DNA of 64,000 bases from Aliiroseovarius sp. F20344 (GCF_023016155.1 NZ_JALKBG010000005.1:246549-310548), one strand, 5' to 3'. Positions 44,027 through 54,742 are shown, numbered from the stretch's first letter. Numbers and translations are program-made. The notes: generated by a model from the sequence alone, not told the origin.

Positions 44027-45565
44027 ATGAACAAACCCTCGGATCACGTGTTGATTTTCGACACCACTTTGCGTGACGGCGAACAAAGTCCCGGCGCAAC
44101 CATGACGCATGATGAGAAGCTTGAGATCGCCGAGATGCTGGACGAGATGGGCGTGGATATCATCGAAGCGGGTTTCCCGATTGCCTCGGAAGGTGATTTC
44201 GCGGCTGTGTCCGAAATTGCTGAGCGCTCGACCAATTCTGTCATCTGTGGTCTGTCGCGTGCAAACTTCAAAGATATCGACCGCTGCGCCGAAGCTGTGC
44301 GCAAGGCCGCGAAGCCACGCATTCACACTTTCATCGGCACCTCGCCCCTGCACCGCGCCATTCCGAACCTGACACAGGATGAAATGGCTGACCTGATCCA
44401 TGAAACCGTCAGCCATGCGCGCAATCTGGTGGATGATGTCCAGTGGTCGCCAATGGATGCGACACGAACCGAGCATGACTATCTGTGCCGTGTGATCGAG
44501 ATCGCGATCAAGGCAGGTGCCACCACAATCAACATTCCAGACACGGTGGGCTACACTGCGCCGCGTGAAAGTGCGGATCTGATCCGTATGCTGATCGAGA
44601 AGGTGCCCGGCGCGGATGAGATCATCTTTGCGACCCACTGCCACAATGACTTGGGCATGGCGACCGCCAACGCCTTGGCTGCCGTCGAGGCAGGTGCGCG
44701 CCAGATCGAATGCACCATTAATGGCTTGGGTGAACGGGCTGGTAATACCGCGCTGGAAGAGGTTGTCATGGCGCTGAAAGTGCGCAACGACATCATGCCT
44801 TATCAAACCCAGATCGACACCACGAAGATCATGAACATCTCGCGCCGCGTGGCGCAGGTCTCGGGCTTTGCGGTTCAATATAACAAAGCCATCGTCGGCA
44901 AAAACGCTTTCGCCCATGAAAGCGGCATCCACCAGGATGGTATGCTGAAAAACCCCGAGAACTTCGAGATTATGCGCCCCGAAGACGTGGGTTTGTCCGG
45001 CACATCGTTGCCGTTGGGCAAGCACTCGGGTCGCGCTGCATTGAAAGCCAAGCTGAATGAACTGGGCTTTGATGTAGGTGACAACCAGTTGAAGGACGTC
45101 TTTGTGCGCTTCAAGGAATTGGCGGATACGAAGAAAGAAGTGTTCGATGACGACCTGATCGCGTTGATGACCGACGGAACGGATGACGCCAATGACCGTT
45201 TGCAGGTCAAGTCACTGCATGTGGTCGCGGGAACGGAAGAAAAGAACACTGCCGACCTGACCATGACTGTGGATGGGGTTGAACACAAAGTCAGCTCGGA
45301 AGGTGATGGTCCTGTGGATGCGGCGTTCAATTGCGTGAAGCAGATCTTCCCGCATGAAGCAAAATTGCAGCTGTATCAGGTGCATGCTGTGACCGAAGGA
45401 ACCGATGCGCAAGCCACTGTGTCGGTTCGGATGGAAGAGAACGGCAAGATCGTAAGTGGGCAATCGTCCCACACCGACACGATTCTGGCGTCTGTTCGTG
45501 CCTATGTGAACGCGCTGAACAACCTGATCACGCGCCGCGAAAAGACCAAACCCGAGAGCGTTTGA
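44027..45565 (+). CDS. leuA: 2-isopropylmalate synthase
   Basis: LeuA condenses acetyl-CoA with 2-oxoisovalerate, the first committed step of leucine synthesis. The 512-residue product has the HMGL-like TIM-barrel (LIFDTTLRDGEQSPGATM; SPMDATRTEHDYLCRV; THCHNDLGMATANALAAVEAGA with metal-binding HxHND; GERAGNTALEEV; ESGIHQDGMLK) and a complete C-terminal LeuA regulatory domain (TADLTMTVDGVEHKV, AFNCVKQIFPHEAKLQLYQVHA) that gives leucine feedback inhibition. It follows the leucine-rich leader by 108 bases and precedes a terminator-like repeat. Confidence 0.97.
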   Translation: MNKPSDHVLIFDTTLRDGEQSPGATMTHDEKLEIAEMLDEMGVDIIEAGFPIASEGDFAAVSEIAERSTNSVICGLSRANFKDIDRCAEAVRKAAKPRIHTFIGTSPLHRAIPNLTQDEMADLIHETVSHARNLVDDVQWSPMDATRTEHDYLCRVIEIAIKAGATTINIPDTVGYTAPRESADLIRMLIEKVPGADEIIFATHCHNDLGMATANALAAVEAGARQIECTINGLGERAGNTALEEVVMALKVRNDIMPYQTQIDTTKIMNISRRVAQVSGFAVQYNKAIVGKNAFAHESGIHQDGMLKNPENFEIMRPEDVGLSGTSLPLGKHSGRAALKAKLNELGFDVGDNQLKDVFVRFKELADTKKEVFDDDLIALMTDGTDDANDRLQVKSLHVVAGTEEKNTADLTMTVDGVEHKVSSEGDGPVDAAFNCVKQIFPHEAKLQLYQVHAVTEGTDAQATVSVRMEENGKIVSGQSSHTDTILASVRAYVNALNNLITRREKTKPESV

Positions 45566-45575
45566 TCGAAGACAC

Positions 45576-45609
45576 CCATACGGGCAAAATTCTTTTTGCC
45601 CGTATGGGA
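45576..45609. terminator. Long perfect inverted repeat after leuA
   Basis: A 15-base perfect inverted repeat (CCCATACGGGCAAAA / TTTTGCCCGTATGGG) with a four-base loop TTCT starts ten bases after the leuA stop. The A/T bases form the top of the stem, and no separate U-run follows, so it is a strong hairpin but an imperfect intrinsic terminator; transcription termination is plausible. Confidence 0.6.
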
Positions 45610-45699
45610 GCTGTTTGGTTCGATAAGTGAAAGCCCGATGCGGGACAGTGCGGGTATTCTATCGCCAAATGTATGAATTTCCTTGGTTCTTGGCGATAA

Positions 45700-46857
<1,158 letters not shown>

Positions 46858-46908
46858 TCGGGTCTGCCCCGCCGGTGGGGCGCGCCCGTCGGGTAACCGG
46901 AGGCCAGA

Positions 46909-47850
46909 TTGGCACGTAAACCAAACCAGACGGAGGACTATGCACGTCCACTGCGCAGGCTGTTTGTCAGCCTGTTGGTGCTGTGCTTGTTTCTGGTGTT
47001 TCTGGTCTGGCGGATCGACAGCCCAAGGGTTGAACGTTTCCGTTCCAACTTGATTGACGCCGTTGTCCCCAGCTTTGATTGGGCGTTGGTGCCGGTTACG
47101 AAGATGGTCGGAATGGTTGAGAATTTCCAATCCTACACGCGCATCTACGAACAAAATCAGGAACTGCGCCGCGAGCTTCAGCAAATGAAAGCGTGGAAGG
47201 AAGCGGCCCTGCAGTTAGAGCAGGAAAACGCCCAGCTTTTGAACCTGAACAACGTTCGGTTGGACGCCCAGCTCAGCTATGTGACGGGTGTGGTTCTGGC
47301 GGATAGTGGATCCCCGTTTCGCCAATCCGTTCTTTTAAATATCGGCACCCGTGACGGGCTTGTAGACGGTTGGGCGGCAACGGATGGTCTTGGACTGGCG
47401 GGCCGGATTTCAGGCGTTGGAAAACGAACAAGCCGAGTGATCCTACTGACCGACAGCAACAGCCGCATCCCGATCATGGTGCAGCCGTCCGGTCAAAACG
47501 CACTTTTAGTTGGTGACAACTCGGCCGCGCCCCCGATCGAGTTTTTGGAGAGCCCCGAGAAAGTCCGCCCCGGAGACCGCGTCGTGTCATCGGGTGATGG
47601 TGGTGTGTTCCCGGCAGGCCTTCTGGTGGGGCATGTGGCTTTGGGCAGTGACCGTCGTTTGCGCGTGCGCTTGGCCGCCGATTACGAACGCTTAGAGTTT
47701 CTGCGGGTTCTACGTAGCCATCCGGGCGAGATGGTCGAAGGTGAGGGCAGTCTGATCGTCTCGACCCCCGCTGCGCCGCCCATACCTGTGGCGGCCACGG
47801 ACGGCGAGGAACACGCGCCGGAAACCACAGAAGAAGGGCAGGAGGAATGA
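46909..47850 (+). CDS. mreC: Rod shape-determining protein MreC
   Basis: MreC bridges MreB to PBP2 in the periplasm. The 313-residue sequence has a cytoplasmic head, a membrane segment (LFVSLLVLCLFLVFLVW), a coiled coil (about 75-115, EQNQELRRELQQMKAWKEAALQLEQENAQL) and the beta-barrel domain (TGVVLADSGSPFRQSVLLNIG, GRISGVGKRTSRVILLTDSNSRIPIMV, GDRVVSSGDGGVFPAGLLVG). The start is TTG 46909 with GGAGG five bases upstream, in a GC-rich gap that also contains a GCCCC...GGGGC hairpin (46866-46881). It overlaps mreD by four bases. Confidence 0.94.
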   Translation: MARKPNQTEDYARPLRRLFVSLLVLCLFLVFLVWRIDSPRVERFRSNLIDAVVPSFDWALVPVTKMVGMVENFQSYTRIYEQNQELRRELQQMKAWKEAALQLEQENAQLLNLNNVRLDAQLSYVTGVVLADSGSPFRQSVLLNIGTRDGLVDGWAATDGLGLAGRISGVGKRTSRVILLTDSNSRIPIMVQPSGQNALLVGDNSAAPPIEFLESPEKVRPGDRVVSSGDGGVFPAGLLVGHVALGSDRRLRVRLAADYERLEFLRVLRSHPGEMVEGEGSLIVSTPAAPPIPVAATDGEEHAPETTEEGQEE

Positions 47851-48386
47851 CCGATCGCATTACCTTGCTGCGCTGGGCGTTTTGGAGCCTGCTGGTCGTG
47901 ATCTCGGTTGGGCTACTATTTGTGCGGCTTCTTCCTCTGGACCTCAGCGCTGGACGGTTTCCCGGTCCTGACATCTTCATGGCGATCGTCATGGCATGGA
48001 TGCTCCGCCGCCCGGATTATGTTCCGATTTTCCTTGTGGCTGCTATAGTCTTCCTGACCGACCTACTGTTTCAGGACATACCTGCGGTCGGAGCGTTGAT
48101 TGCAGTCCTTGGCTTGGAAGTTCTTCGCCGCCGCGAGACAGGCCTTCGTGAGCAGCCCTTTTTGGTAGAGATGGGCGTCGTCGCTGCTGTGCTGCTGGCC
48201 ATGCTTTTGGGGGAGAGAATTCTGCTGATGGTGTTCTTTGTTGACCAAATTCCCTTTGGCCGTGCCCTCATGCAGTTCCTAGCCACGATCGCCGTTTATC
48301 CCGTTGTTGTGTTCATCTCGGTCTTTGTTTTGGGGATCGAAAAGCTGCAACCGGGTGATGATCCCGTTCGGAGCCAAGCAGCATGA
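47847..48386 (+). CDS. mreD: Rod shape-determining protein MreD
   Basis: A 179-residue polytopic inner-membrane protein with five or six membrane segments (LLRWAFWSLLVVISVGLLFVRLLP, PDYVPIFLVAAIVFLTDLL, MGVVAAVLLAMLLGERILL, LMQFLATIAVYPVVVFISVFVLG). The conserved GPDIFMAIVMAW segment in the second helix region fits MreD. It lies between mreC and mrdA (each overlap four bases), where mreD belongs in this gene order. Identity rests on position and topology, as MreD sequence is poorly conserved. Confidence 0.9.
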   Translation: MTDRITLLRWAFWSLLVVISVGLLFVRLLPLDLSAGRFPGPDIFMAIVMAWMLRRPDYVPIFLVAAIVFLTDLLFQDIPAVGALIAVLGLEVLRRRETGLREQPFLVEMGVVAAVLLAMLLGERILLMVFFVDQIPFGRALMQFLATIAVYPVVVFISVFVLGIEKLQPGDDPVRSQAA

Positions 48387-50338
48387 AGCGGTCCCCAGCA
48401 GATACCGAAACAAGTGCACGCAAAATCACGCGGCGTGGTCTTCTGCTGGGCGGGCTTCAAGTGTCTTTTGCGGCCATGTTGGTTGGTCGCATGCGTTACA
48501 TGCAGGTCGAACAGGCTGACGAATACCGAGATCTTGCTGAAGAAAACCGCGTCAAGTTTCAGCTGATCCCACCTGCGCGTGGTCTGATCTATGATCGCAA
48601 CGGCGTGCTGATCGCTGGGAACGAACAGAACTACCGCATTGTTATGGTCCGCGAAGATGCCGAAGACCCCGAGCAGGTCTTGGATCGCCTACGTAAAATC
48701 GTTTGGATTTCGGATGAGGATGTAACGCGCGCATTGGATGAGATGCGCCGCCGCAGCCCCTTTGTCCCGGTCACCGTTGCGGATCGCATCGCATGGGAGG
48801 ACGTGGCCGAGGTTGCTGTGAATGCACCGGCCTTGCCCGGCATCACGGCAGATGTGGGCCTTTCCCGCAGCTACCCGCGGGCAGATGATTTTGCCCATGT
48901 GATAGGATATGTCGGCCCCGTATCGGATTATGACCTGTCGAAACTGGAAGACCCTGATCCGCTTTTGCAGATCCCGCGCTTCCAGATTGGCAAAAGCGGC
49001 GTTGAAGCAAAGATGGAACTGGATCTGCGTGGGGCGGCAGGAACACGTGAGGTCGAAGTCAATGCGGTTGGGCGCGAGATGCGGGAGCTGGGTCGCGAAG
49101 AAGGGCGCGCGGGTGACAATGTTCAGCTGACAATTGACGCCGATCTTCAGGCTTATGTGCAAGCGCGTCTTGCGGGCGAAAGCGCGGCGGCAGTGGTGAT
49201 GGATACGATCACGGGGGATGTGTTGGCTATCGGGTCCGCCCCAACCTTTGATCCCAACAAGTTTGTGCGCGGTATCTCTAGCGCTGACTACAAAACCCTT
49301 TTGGACGATCCCTATCGCCCGCTGGCGGCCAAGCCCGCGCAGGGGACTTATCCCCCCGGCTCAACCTTCAAGATGGTCACCGCTTTGGCCGCGTTGGAAG
49401 AGGGCGTTATCGACCTGAATGAAACCATCCGCTGCGTTGGTCGGGTCGAGGTGCATTCGCGAAACTTCCACTGCTGGAAGCGCGGGGGGCACGGGCAAGT
49501 TGATCTGGTCAAAAGCCTGCGCGAAAGCTGCGATATATATTATTACGAAATCGCGCAAAGGGTTGGAATCGAAAAAATATCGGCCATGGCCCGCAAGCTT
49601 GGGCTGGGGGAACGGCATGACTTGCCGCTATCGGCCATTGCAAAGGGTTTGATCCCGACGAAAGCTTGGAAACGCGAAGCGCGGCAAGCTGATTGGGTTG
49701 TGGGTGACAGCCTGAACGCCGGTATTGGTCAGGGCTTTGTGTTGGCCTCCCCGTTGCAGTTGGCCGTCATGACCTCGCGCTTGGCAACCGGGCAGGCGAT
49801 CTATCCAAGGCTTGTGCGATCCGTCAACGGGGTCGAGACCGAGATACGCAATGACGGGGATTTGGGAATCAGCACCACGAACCTCGAAGCGATCCGAAAA
49901 GGCATGTACGAGGTTGTGAATGCACGGCGCGGCACCGCAGGACGATCCAAAGTCGTCGGGGATGAACTCCGCATGGCGGGCAAGACCGGTACAAGCCAGG
50001 TGCGCAACATCACCGCCGCTGAACGCGCGCGTGGTGTGACGCGAAACGAAGATTTGCCGTGGGAACGCCGCGATCACGCTCTGTTCGTGTGTTACGCGCC
50101 GCATGACAACCCGCGCTATGCGGTTTCTGTGGTTGTTGAACACGGCGGAGGCGGATCAAAAGCCGCCGCGCCCATTGCCCGCGATATCATGTTGCAAACC
50201 TATTTTGAGGGTCAGCCTCCGCTTGAAGCATATCCCTCAAGCCAACGTGGGACGATCCGGTCCCGTCAGCGTGACATCGAAGAGATGCTCGAGATGCCGC
50301 ATGCCGAGCGCCTGAAAGCGGCCGAGGGGCGCGCATGA
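48383..50338 (+). CDS. mrdA: Penicillin-binding protein 2
   Basis: PBP2 (PbpA), the transpeptidase of the elongasome. The 651-residue product has an N-terminal membrane anchor (residues about 16-40, GLLLGGLQVSFAAMLVGRMRYMQ), the dimerisation/pedestal domain (GLIYDRNGVLIAGNEQNYRI, RSYPRADDFAHVIGYVG), and the transpeptidase with GTYPPGSTFKMVT (SxxK nucleophile), RESCDIYYYEIAQRVG (SxD/N) and MAGKTGTSQVR (KTG). It overlaps mreD and rodA by four bases each. Full length. Confidence 0.96.
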   Translation: MKRSPADTETSARKITRRGLLLGGLQVSFAAMLVGRMRYMQVEQADEYRDLAEENRVKFQLIPPARGLIYDRNGVLIAGNEQNYRIVMVREDAEDPEQVLDRLRKIVWISDEDVTRALDEMRRRSPFVPVTVADRIAWEDVAEVAVNAPALPGITADVGLSRSYPRADDFAHVIGYVGPVSDYDLSKLEDPDPLLQIPRFQIGKSGVEAKMELDLRGAAGTREVEVNAVGREMRELGREEGRAGDNVQLTIDADLQAYVQARLAGESAAAVVMDTITGDVLAIGSAPTFDPNKFVRGISSADYKTLLDDPYRPLAAKPAQGTYPPGSTFKMVTALAALEEGVIDLNETIRCVGRVEVHSRNFHCWKRGGHGQVDLVKSLRESCDIYYYEIAQRVGIEKISAMARKLGLGERHDLPLSAIAKGLIPTKAWKREARQADWVVGDSLNAGIGQGFVLASPLQLAVMTSRLATGQAIYPRLVRSVNGVETEIRNDGDLGISTTNLEAIRKGMYEVVNARRGTAGRSKVVGDELRMAGKTGTSQVRNITAAERARGVTRNEDLPWERRDHALFVCYAPHDNPRYAVSVVVEHGGGGSKAAAPIARDIMLQTYFEGQPPLEAYPSSQRGTIRSRQRDIEEMLEMPHAERLKAAEGRA

Positions 50339-51480
50339 GCTATCTTGAATATAACGTAAAATATGTTCCGTCAGGGTTTCGTAAAATTCTCTACCTGAAT
50401 TGGGCACTTGTCTTGCTTTTGACTGCCGTGGCGAGTGTTGGGTTTCTTATGCTGTTTTCCGTCGCTGGCGGAAATCTGGACCCGTGGGCGATGGCGCAGA
50501 TGAAGCGTTTTGCGTTGGGCATGGGGATGATGTTTATCATCGCCATGGTGCCCATCTGGTTTTGGCGCAACATGGCAGGGCTTGGATATCTGGTGTCTCT
50601 GGTCCTTTTGGTTTTGGTCGAGATCATCGGAACAACCGGTATGGGCGCCCAACGATGGATTGACCTTGGATTCATGCGGTTGCAGCCCTCCGAGCTGATG
50701 AAAATCACTTTGGTGATGATGTTGGCGGCTTACTATGACTGGTTGGACATCAAGAAAGTCTCGCGCCCGCTTTGGGTGCTAATTCCACTCATCTTGATCA
50801 TGCTGCCAACCCTTCTGGTTTTGAGGCAGCCGGACCTTGGTACTTCGATCCTGCTGGTGACAGGCGGGGGCGTGATCATGTTTCTTGCCGGGGTTAGCCT
50901 TTGGTATTTCGGTGCGGTCATTGCGTCTGGTGTCGGCTTGGTGACATCTGTTTTCATGTCACGGGGTACGGAATGGCAGCTTCTGAAAGACTATCAGTTC
51001 CGCCGGATCGACACGTTCCTTGATCCCTCGTCGGACCCACTGGGAGCGGGCTACCACATCACGCAATCCAAGATCGCTTTGGGGTCCGGTGGCTGGACCG
51101 GACGCGGCTTTATGCAAGGCACGCAATCGCGACTGAACTTCCTGCCCGAAAAGCATACCGACTTTATCTTCACGACTTTGGCGGAAGAGTTTGGGTTTTT
51201 AGGCGGCGTTTCGCTTTTAACCCTTTATGTGCTCATTCTTGCGTTTTGCGCATTCTCCGCTTTCCAAAACAAAGACCGCTTCAGCTCGCTTTTGACCCTT
51301 GGCGTTGCAGTCACCTTTTTCTTGTTCTTTGCGGTGAACATGTCCATGGTGATGGGCCTTGCCCCAGTGGTCGGGGTGCCGTTGCCGATGGTAAGCTATG
51401 GCGGCTCGGCCATGCTGGTTTTGCTGGTTGGCTTCGGTCTGGTCCAAAGCGCACATGTTCACAGAGCGAGACAAAAGTGA
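50335..51480 (+). CDS. rodA: Rod shape-determining protein RodA
   Basis: RodA is the SEDS-family glycan polymerase that works with PBP2. The 381-residue sequence has about ten membrane segments and the SEDS motifs: GMGAQRWIDLGFMRLQPSELMK, LVLRQPDLGTSILLVTGGG, WTGRGFMQGTQSRLNFLPEKHTDFIFTTLAEEFGFLGG and PVVGVPLPMVSYGGSAMLVLLVGFGL. The overlap with mrdA is four bases, and the stop codon shares its last base with the ATG of the ghrA-like gene. Confidence 0.97.
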   Translation: MSYLEYNVKYVPSGFRKILYLNWALVLLLTAVASVGFLMLFSVAGGNLDPWAMAQMKRFALGMGMMFIIAMVPIWFWRNMAGLGYLVSLVLLVLVEIIGTTGMGAQRWIDLGFMRLQPSELMKITLVMMLAAYYDWLDIKKVSRPLWVLIPLILIMLPTLLVLRQPDLGTSILLVTGGGVIMFLAGVSLWYFGAVIASGVGLVTSVFMSRGTEWQLLKDYQFRRIDTFLDPSSDPLGAGYHITQSKIALGSGGWTGRGFMQGTQSRLNFLPEKHTDFIFTTLAEEFGFLGGVSLLTLYVLILAFCAFSAFQNKDRFSSLLTLGVAVTFFLFFAVNMSMVMGLAPVVGVPLPMVSYGGSAMLVLLVGFGLVQSAHVHRARQK

Positions 51481-52412
51481 TGAGCATCAACATTCTTTAT
51501 GCGGGCAATCCCAAACGTTGGGACGTCTATCAGAATGAAATCACCAAAGCCCTGAATGAGATCGAGATCGACGCGAACTTGTCATGCGACATCCCAGCGG
51601 ACCAGGTGGATTACATCATCTACGATCCCAACAGCGAGCTTCAAGACTTTACGCCTTTTACCCGAACCAAAGCCATTCTGGGCTTGTGGGCAGGGGTTGA
51701 AAGGATCGTCTACAATCGAACCCTGACGCAGCCTTACACACGCATGGTTGATCAAGGGCTCAGCGAAGGTATGACCGAATGGGTCGTGGGCCACGTTCTG
51801 CGCCATCACCTTGAAATGGATCAGGATATCCATCGCACGAAACCTGCTTGGGGCCGACTTGCCCCTCCGCTCGCTCGGGATCGGCGTGTTGGCATTCTGG
51901 GTTTGGGCGAGCTGGGCCGCGTTGCTGCCAAAGCCCTGACCAATCTGAATTTCCCCGTGTCAGGGTGGAGCCGTGGTGCGAAAGCAATTGATGGTGTGAC
52001 CTGTCTTCATGGTGATGAAGGGTTGGAGCAGGTTTTGCGAACATCAGATATTCTGGTTTTGCTCCTGCCCGCCACAAAAGCCACCGAGAATGTCTTGGAT
52101 GCAGACCACATAGCGATGCTTCCTGAAGGGGCTGTGATCATCAACCCAGGGCGCGGACCGCTGATTGATGACAAGGCTTTGCTTGAGGCGCTTGATCGGG
52201 GTCACATCGGGCATGCAACGCTTGATGTTTTCCGGGTAGAACCCCTGCCGGATGATGATCCGTATTGGGCACATCCGAAAGTGACGGTCACACCGCATAT
52301 CGCTTCTGATACGCGACCGGATACCGCCGCCAAGGTCATTGCAGAAAACATTCGTCGCGGCGAATCCAGGGAACCTTTCTTGCATTTGGTCGATAAGAAA
52401 GCTGGCTACTAA
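51480..52412 (+). CDS. ghrA: Glyoxylate/hydroxypyruvate reductase A-like
   Basis: A 310-residue D-2-hydroxyacid dehydrogenase of the GhrA group, which reduces glyoxylate and hydroxypyruvate with NAD(P)H. Motifs: LGLWAGVERIV, RDRRVGILGLGELGRVAAKAL (Rossmann), NPGRGPLIDD with the catalytic Arg, LDVFRVEPLP with the acid, and TPHIASDTRPD with the catalytic His. Length matches GhrA (about 310). ATG 51480 overlaps the rodA stop by one base. It terminates the elongasome run; the metabolic link to wall growth is not evident. Confidence 0.9.
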   Translation: MSINILYAGNPKRWDVYQNEITKALNEIEIDANLSCDIPADQVDYIIYDPNSELQDFTPFTRTKAILGLWAGVERIVYNRTLTQPYTRMVDQGLSEGMTEWVVGHVLRHHLEMDQDIHRTKPAWGRLAPPLARDRRVGILGLGELGRVAAKALTNLNFPVSGWSRGAKAIDGVTCLHGDEGLEQVLRTSDILVLLLPATKATENVLDADHIAMLPEGAVIINPGRGPLIDDKALLEALDRGHIGHATLDVFRVEPLPDDDPYWAHPKVTVTPHIASDTRPDTAAKVIAENIRRGESREPFLHLVDKKAGY

Positions 52413-52433
52413 GACCTACGGCTATTTGAGCGT

Positions 52434-52871
52434 CTAGAACTCCATCCAAATCGTCACTGGCCCATCGTTCAGAAGTGACACTTTCATGTCGGCGCCAAAC
52501 TGGCCTTGCGCAACCTCAATCCCGTGCCCACGCAATTGATCTGCGAAGTATTCATACAGGCGTTCGCCCTCATCCGGGCGGGCGGCGGTCGAGAATCCCG
52601 GACGGTTCCCGCGCGAGGTATCGGCGGCCAGCGTAAACTGGCTGACAACAAGCGCGGACCCGTCGGTATCAAGCAGTGACCGGTTCATCTTGTCCGCGTC
52701 ATCCTTGAAAATCCGCAGTTTCGAGATCTTGGCAGCAAGCGTATCTGCATTCGCCTCGACGTCGCCCTCCATGGCGCAGACCAGCACCAAAAGGCCCGGA
52801 CCGATTTCACCGACCGTTACGCCATCGACGCGGACGGACGCTTCGCTGACGCGCTGGATCAAAGCTCTCAT
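52434..52871 (-). CDS. dtd: D-aminoacyl-tRNA deacylase
   Basis: DTD removes D-amino acids (and Gly from mischarged tRNA) to keep proteins L-only. The 145-residue product has the conserved [17 protein letters not shown] and C-terminal [11 protein letters not shown] motifs, including the Gly-cisPro-type NDGPVT. ATG 52871 overlaps the nitroreductase stop by four bases. Distal gene of the minus-strand run that begins at 59046. It converges with the ghrA-like gene (21-base gap). Confidence 0.96.
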   Translation of the reverse strand: MRALIQRVSEASVRVDGVTVGEIGPGLLVLVCAMEGDVEANADTLAAKISKLRIFKDDADKMNRSLLDTDGSALVVSQFTLAADTSRGNRPGFSTAARPDEGERLYEYFADQLRGHGIEVAQGQFGADMKVSLLNDGPVTIWMEF

Positions 52872-53548
52872 TCAGTGTCCTTTCCATGCCAATGCACCCA
52901 TTCGTCCAAATCTGCCCGTCCGGTGCGGAAACTGTTGGCGGGATGGTCCTCGTCGCGGCGCCCGAAGGCAATGCCGCATAGGATCACGCGATCCTCGGGC
53001 AAGTTAAACCAGTCGCGCAGGAAGGGCGCGAAGGCTGCCACTGCGGCTTGCGGGATTGTCGCCACGCCTTGCGCAGTGGCGGCCAGACAGAAACCGGTCA
53101 CGAAGCCTCCGCAATCTAGATAGGCATAGGGGCCAAGTTCAGCCGGAGCCGAGATTAGAGCGATATGCGGCGCCCCGAAGAAGCGGAAGTTCTCTAACAT
53201 CTGCTGGCCGGATGCGGCACGATCCCCGGGCGTGACGCCCACGCTTTTGTAAAGCTGTGACCCACAGGTCTTGCGCCGACGTTGATGCAGGCCTGTATAG
53301 GCACTGGGCCAGTCCACATCCGGTGTCTGCGCGTTGCTACGCGCATGGGCATATAAGGCATCACGCAGACGGTCGGTCTGGGACGCGGTGGTGACCTCGA
53401 CCTGCCAAGGCTGCGCATTGCACCAGCTTGGCACCTTCTGCGCTGACAGCAGGATTTCTTCGATCACCGGTGTTGGAATCGGATCCGCGCGGAAGGCGCG
53501 GCAGGAGTGGCGGGCGCCCAGAAGCGCGTCAAACGTATCGGGATCCAT
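52868..53548 (-). CDS. Nitroreductase family protein
   Basis: A 226-residue FMN-binding oxidoreductase of the nitroreductase superfamily. The N-terminal [31 protein letters not shown] is the FMN-phosphate binding stretch, followed by [10 protein letters not shown], and the C-terminal [40 protein letters not shown]. Substrate unknown; members reduce nitro groups, quinones or flavins. ATG 53548 has AAGG five bases upstream; a GTG at 53554 is possible. Three bases after the zinc-ribbon gene and four-base overlap with dtd, so co-transcribed. Confidence 0.88.
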   Translation of the reverse strand: MDPDTFDALLGARHSCRAFRADPIPTPVIEEILLSAQKVPSWCNAQPWQVEVTTASQTDRLRDALYAHARSNAQTPDVDWPSAYTGLHQRRRKTCGSQLYKSVGVTPGDRAASGQQMLENFRFFGAPHIALISAPAELGPYAYLDCGGFVTGFCLAATAQGVATIPQAAVAAFAPFLRDWFNLPEDRVILCGIAFGRRDEDHPANSFRTGRADLDEWVHWHGKDTE

Positions 53549-53557
53549 AGGCACCTT

Positions 53558-54673
53558 CTATTGGCTTTGCGCGGACAGATAGCCGATGATACCTGCTGCT
53601 ATCAGCCCCAAGACGACGGCAAAGGCGATTTTCCAGGCAGAATACGGGCGTTCGCCTTGAACGCGGCCATTTTGACCGTTCACCACAAAACGATAGGTGC
53701 GCCCGCGGTATTTGTAGGCGGCAAGCCACACGGGAAGAAGGATGTGTTTGAAGGTCAGATCGGACATATCCGTATCCATGGACGAGATCCTCTGGCGATC
53801 GCCGCCGATGTCAAACTTCACATCCCTCACAATGATCCGGTTCATGTAATCACGCGCTTCGGCAAACCCCTCATCCAACTCGATGGTATAGCCCTCTGCC
53901 CGGAAGCCTGCCAAATATTCTGGGCGGTAGGGCTCAAGCCGCGACAAATCCCATGGTTCGAGCGCATCGGTGTATTTCTTGGGCAAGCCTTTGGACGCCA
54001 AGACCAATACGTCATCAAAGAACCGCGCGACCCGACCCGAGACTGATGTCCAACGGACATGGCGCGTGGTTTTCTGTTCGCGTTTGCCGTTTACCATGAC
54101 GGTTCGGGTGCGTTCATGCACGATGCCACGCTGCCCTGCATAGCGGGTTTTGGTGTCTGCATCGAAGGTCCAATAGGGAACGTAGATGCCCGTCATCTTG
54201 CGACCCTTGCGGGCATATTCTTTCAATCCGTTCGGTGCAAACCACAACCGCCCCAACCAGTCGGTCATGGCTTTGCGTGCCTCACGTTCTTCGATTTCGA
54301 ACGGGGCCAGCCCTTTGGGTTTGATGTGCCGATGAGTGCCCGTATCAGTGACGACGGGTGTCGCGCAAAATGGGCATTCGGCGGCATGTGTTGTGCTGTC
54401 AAATTCAGTCTGCGCCGCACAGTTTGGACATGTCAGAACACGGGTTTCTTCCAACTCGTGATCCGGAAGGTCGGCACGCAAGGCGCGCTTCAGGTCCAGC
54501 TCCCGAATGACCATTTGGGCTGCTTGCCGATCTTCAATCGGAGCTTTGAACCCACAATGGTCACAGGTCAGTTGATTGTGTTCCGGATCAAACCGAAGAT
54601 CAGCGCCGCATTGATCACAGGGAAAGCGGTGCTCTTCGATATTCGTCTGGGTATCTTCGCGCGGAAAGGCCAT
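53558..54673 (-). CDS. Zinc-ribbon protein with C-terminal membrane anchor
   Basis: A 371-residue protein sometimes mislabelled as a PriA-like helicase. Two zinc ribbons stand at the N-terminus: FPCDQCGADL...LTCDHCGFKAP and VLTCPNCAAQTEF...AECPFCATPV, with CxxC pairs at residues about 19-40 and 86-107. The middle (GIYVPYWTFDADTKTRYAGQRGI, LPKKYTDALEPWDLSRLEPYRPEYLAGF) and a YRFVVNGQNGRVQGERPYSAWKI segment lead to one C-terminal membrane helix (AFAVVLGLIAAGIIGYL). Such proteins accompany SPFH genes in bacterial membrane-stress clusters. No helicase motif is present. Function unknown. Confidence 0.85.
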   Translation of the reverse strand: MAFPREDTQTNIEEHRFPCDQCGADLRFDPEHNQLTCDHCGFKAPIEDRQAAQMVIRELDLKRALRADLPDHELEETRVLTCPNCAAQTEFDSTTHAAECPFCATPVVTDTGTHRHIKPKGLAPFEIEEREARKAMTDWLGRLWFAPNGLKEYARKGRKMTGIYVPYWTFDADTKTRYAGQRGIVHERTRTVMVNGKREQKTTRHVRWTSVSGRVARFFDDVLVLASKGLPKKYTDALEPWDLSRLEPYRPEYLAGFRAEGYTIELDEGFAEARDYMNRIIVRDVKFDIGGDRQRISSMDTDMSDLTFKHILLPVWLAAYKYRGRTYRFVVNGQNGRVQGERPYSAWKIAFAVVLGLIAAGIIGYLSAQSQ

Positions 54674-54742
54674 CCGGGAAAAACCTCGTGAAGTGTTGAT
54701 GTTCGGTCAGTTGGGCGACCCGTGTGGACCGCCCATACTTGA

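Noticed and set aside
45576..45609. 15-base perfect palindrome as a possible attachment site or insertion-sequence end
   Set aside because: No integrase, transposase or target duplication is nearby; its place right after leuA fits a transcript-end hairpin.
53558..54673. Annotation of the zinc-ribbon protein as a PriA-like helicase
   Set aside because: It has only CxxC ribbons and a membrane helix; no Walker A/B or helicase motif is present.
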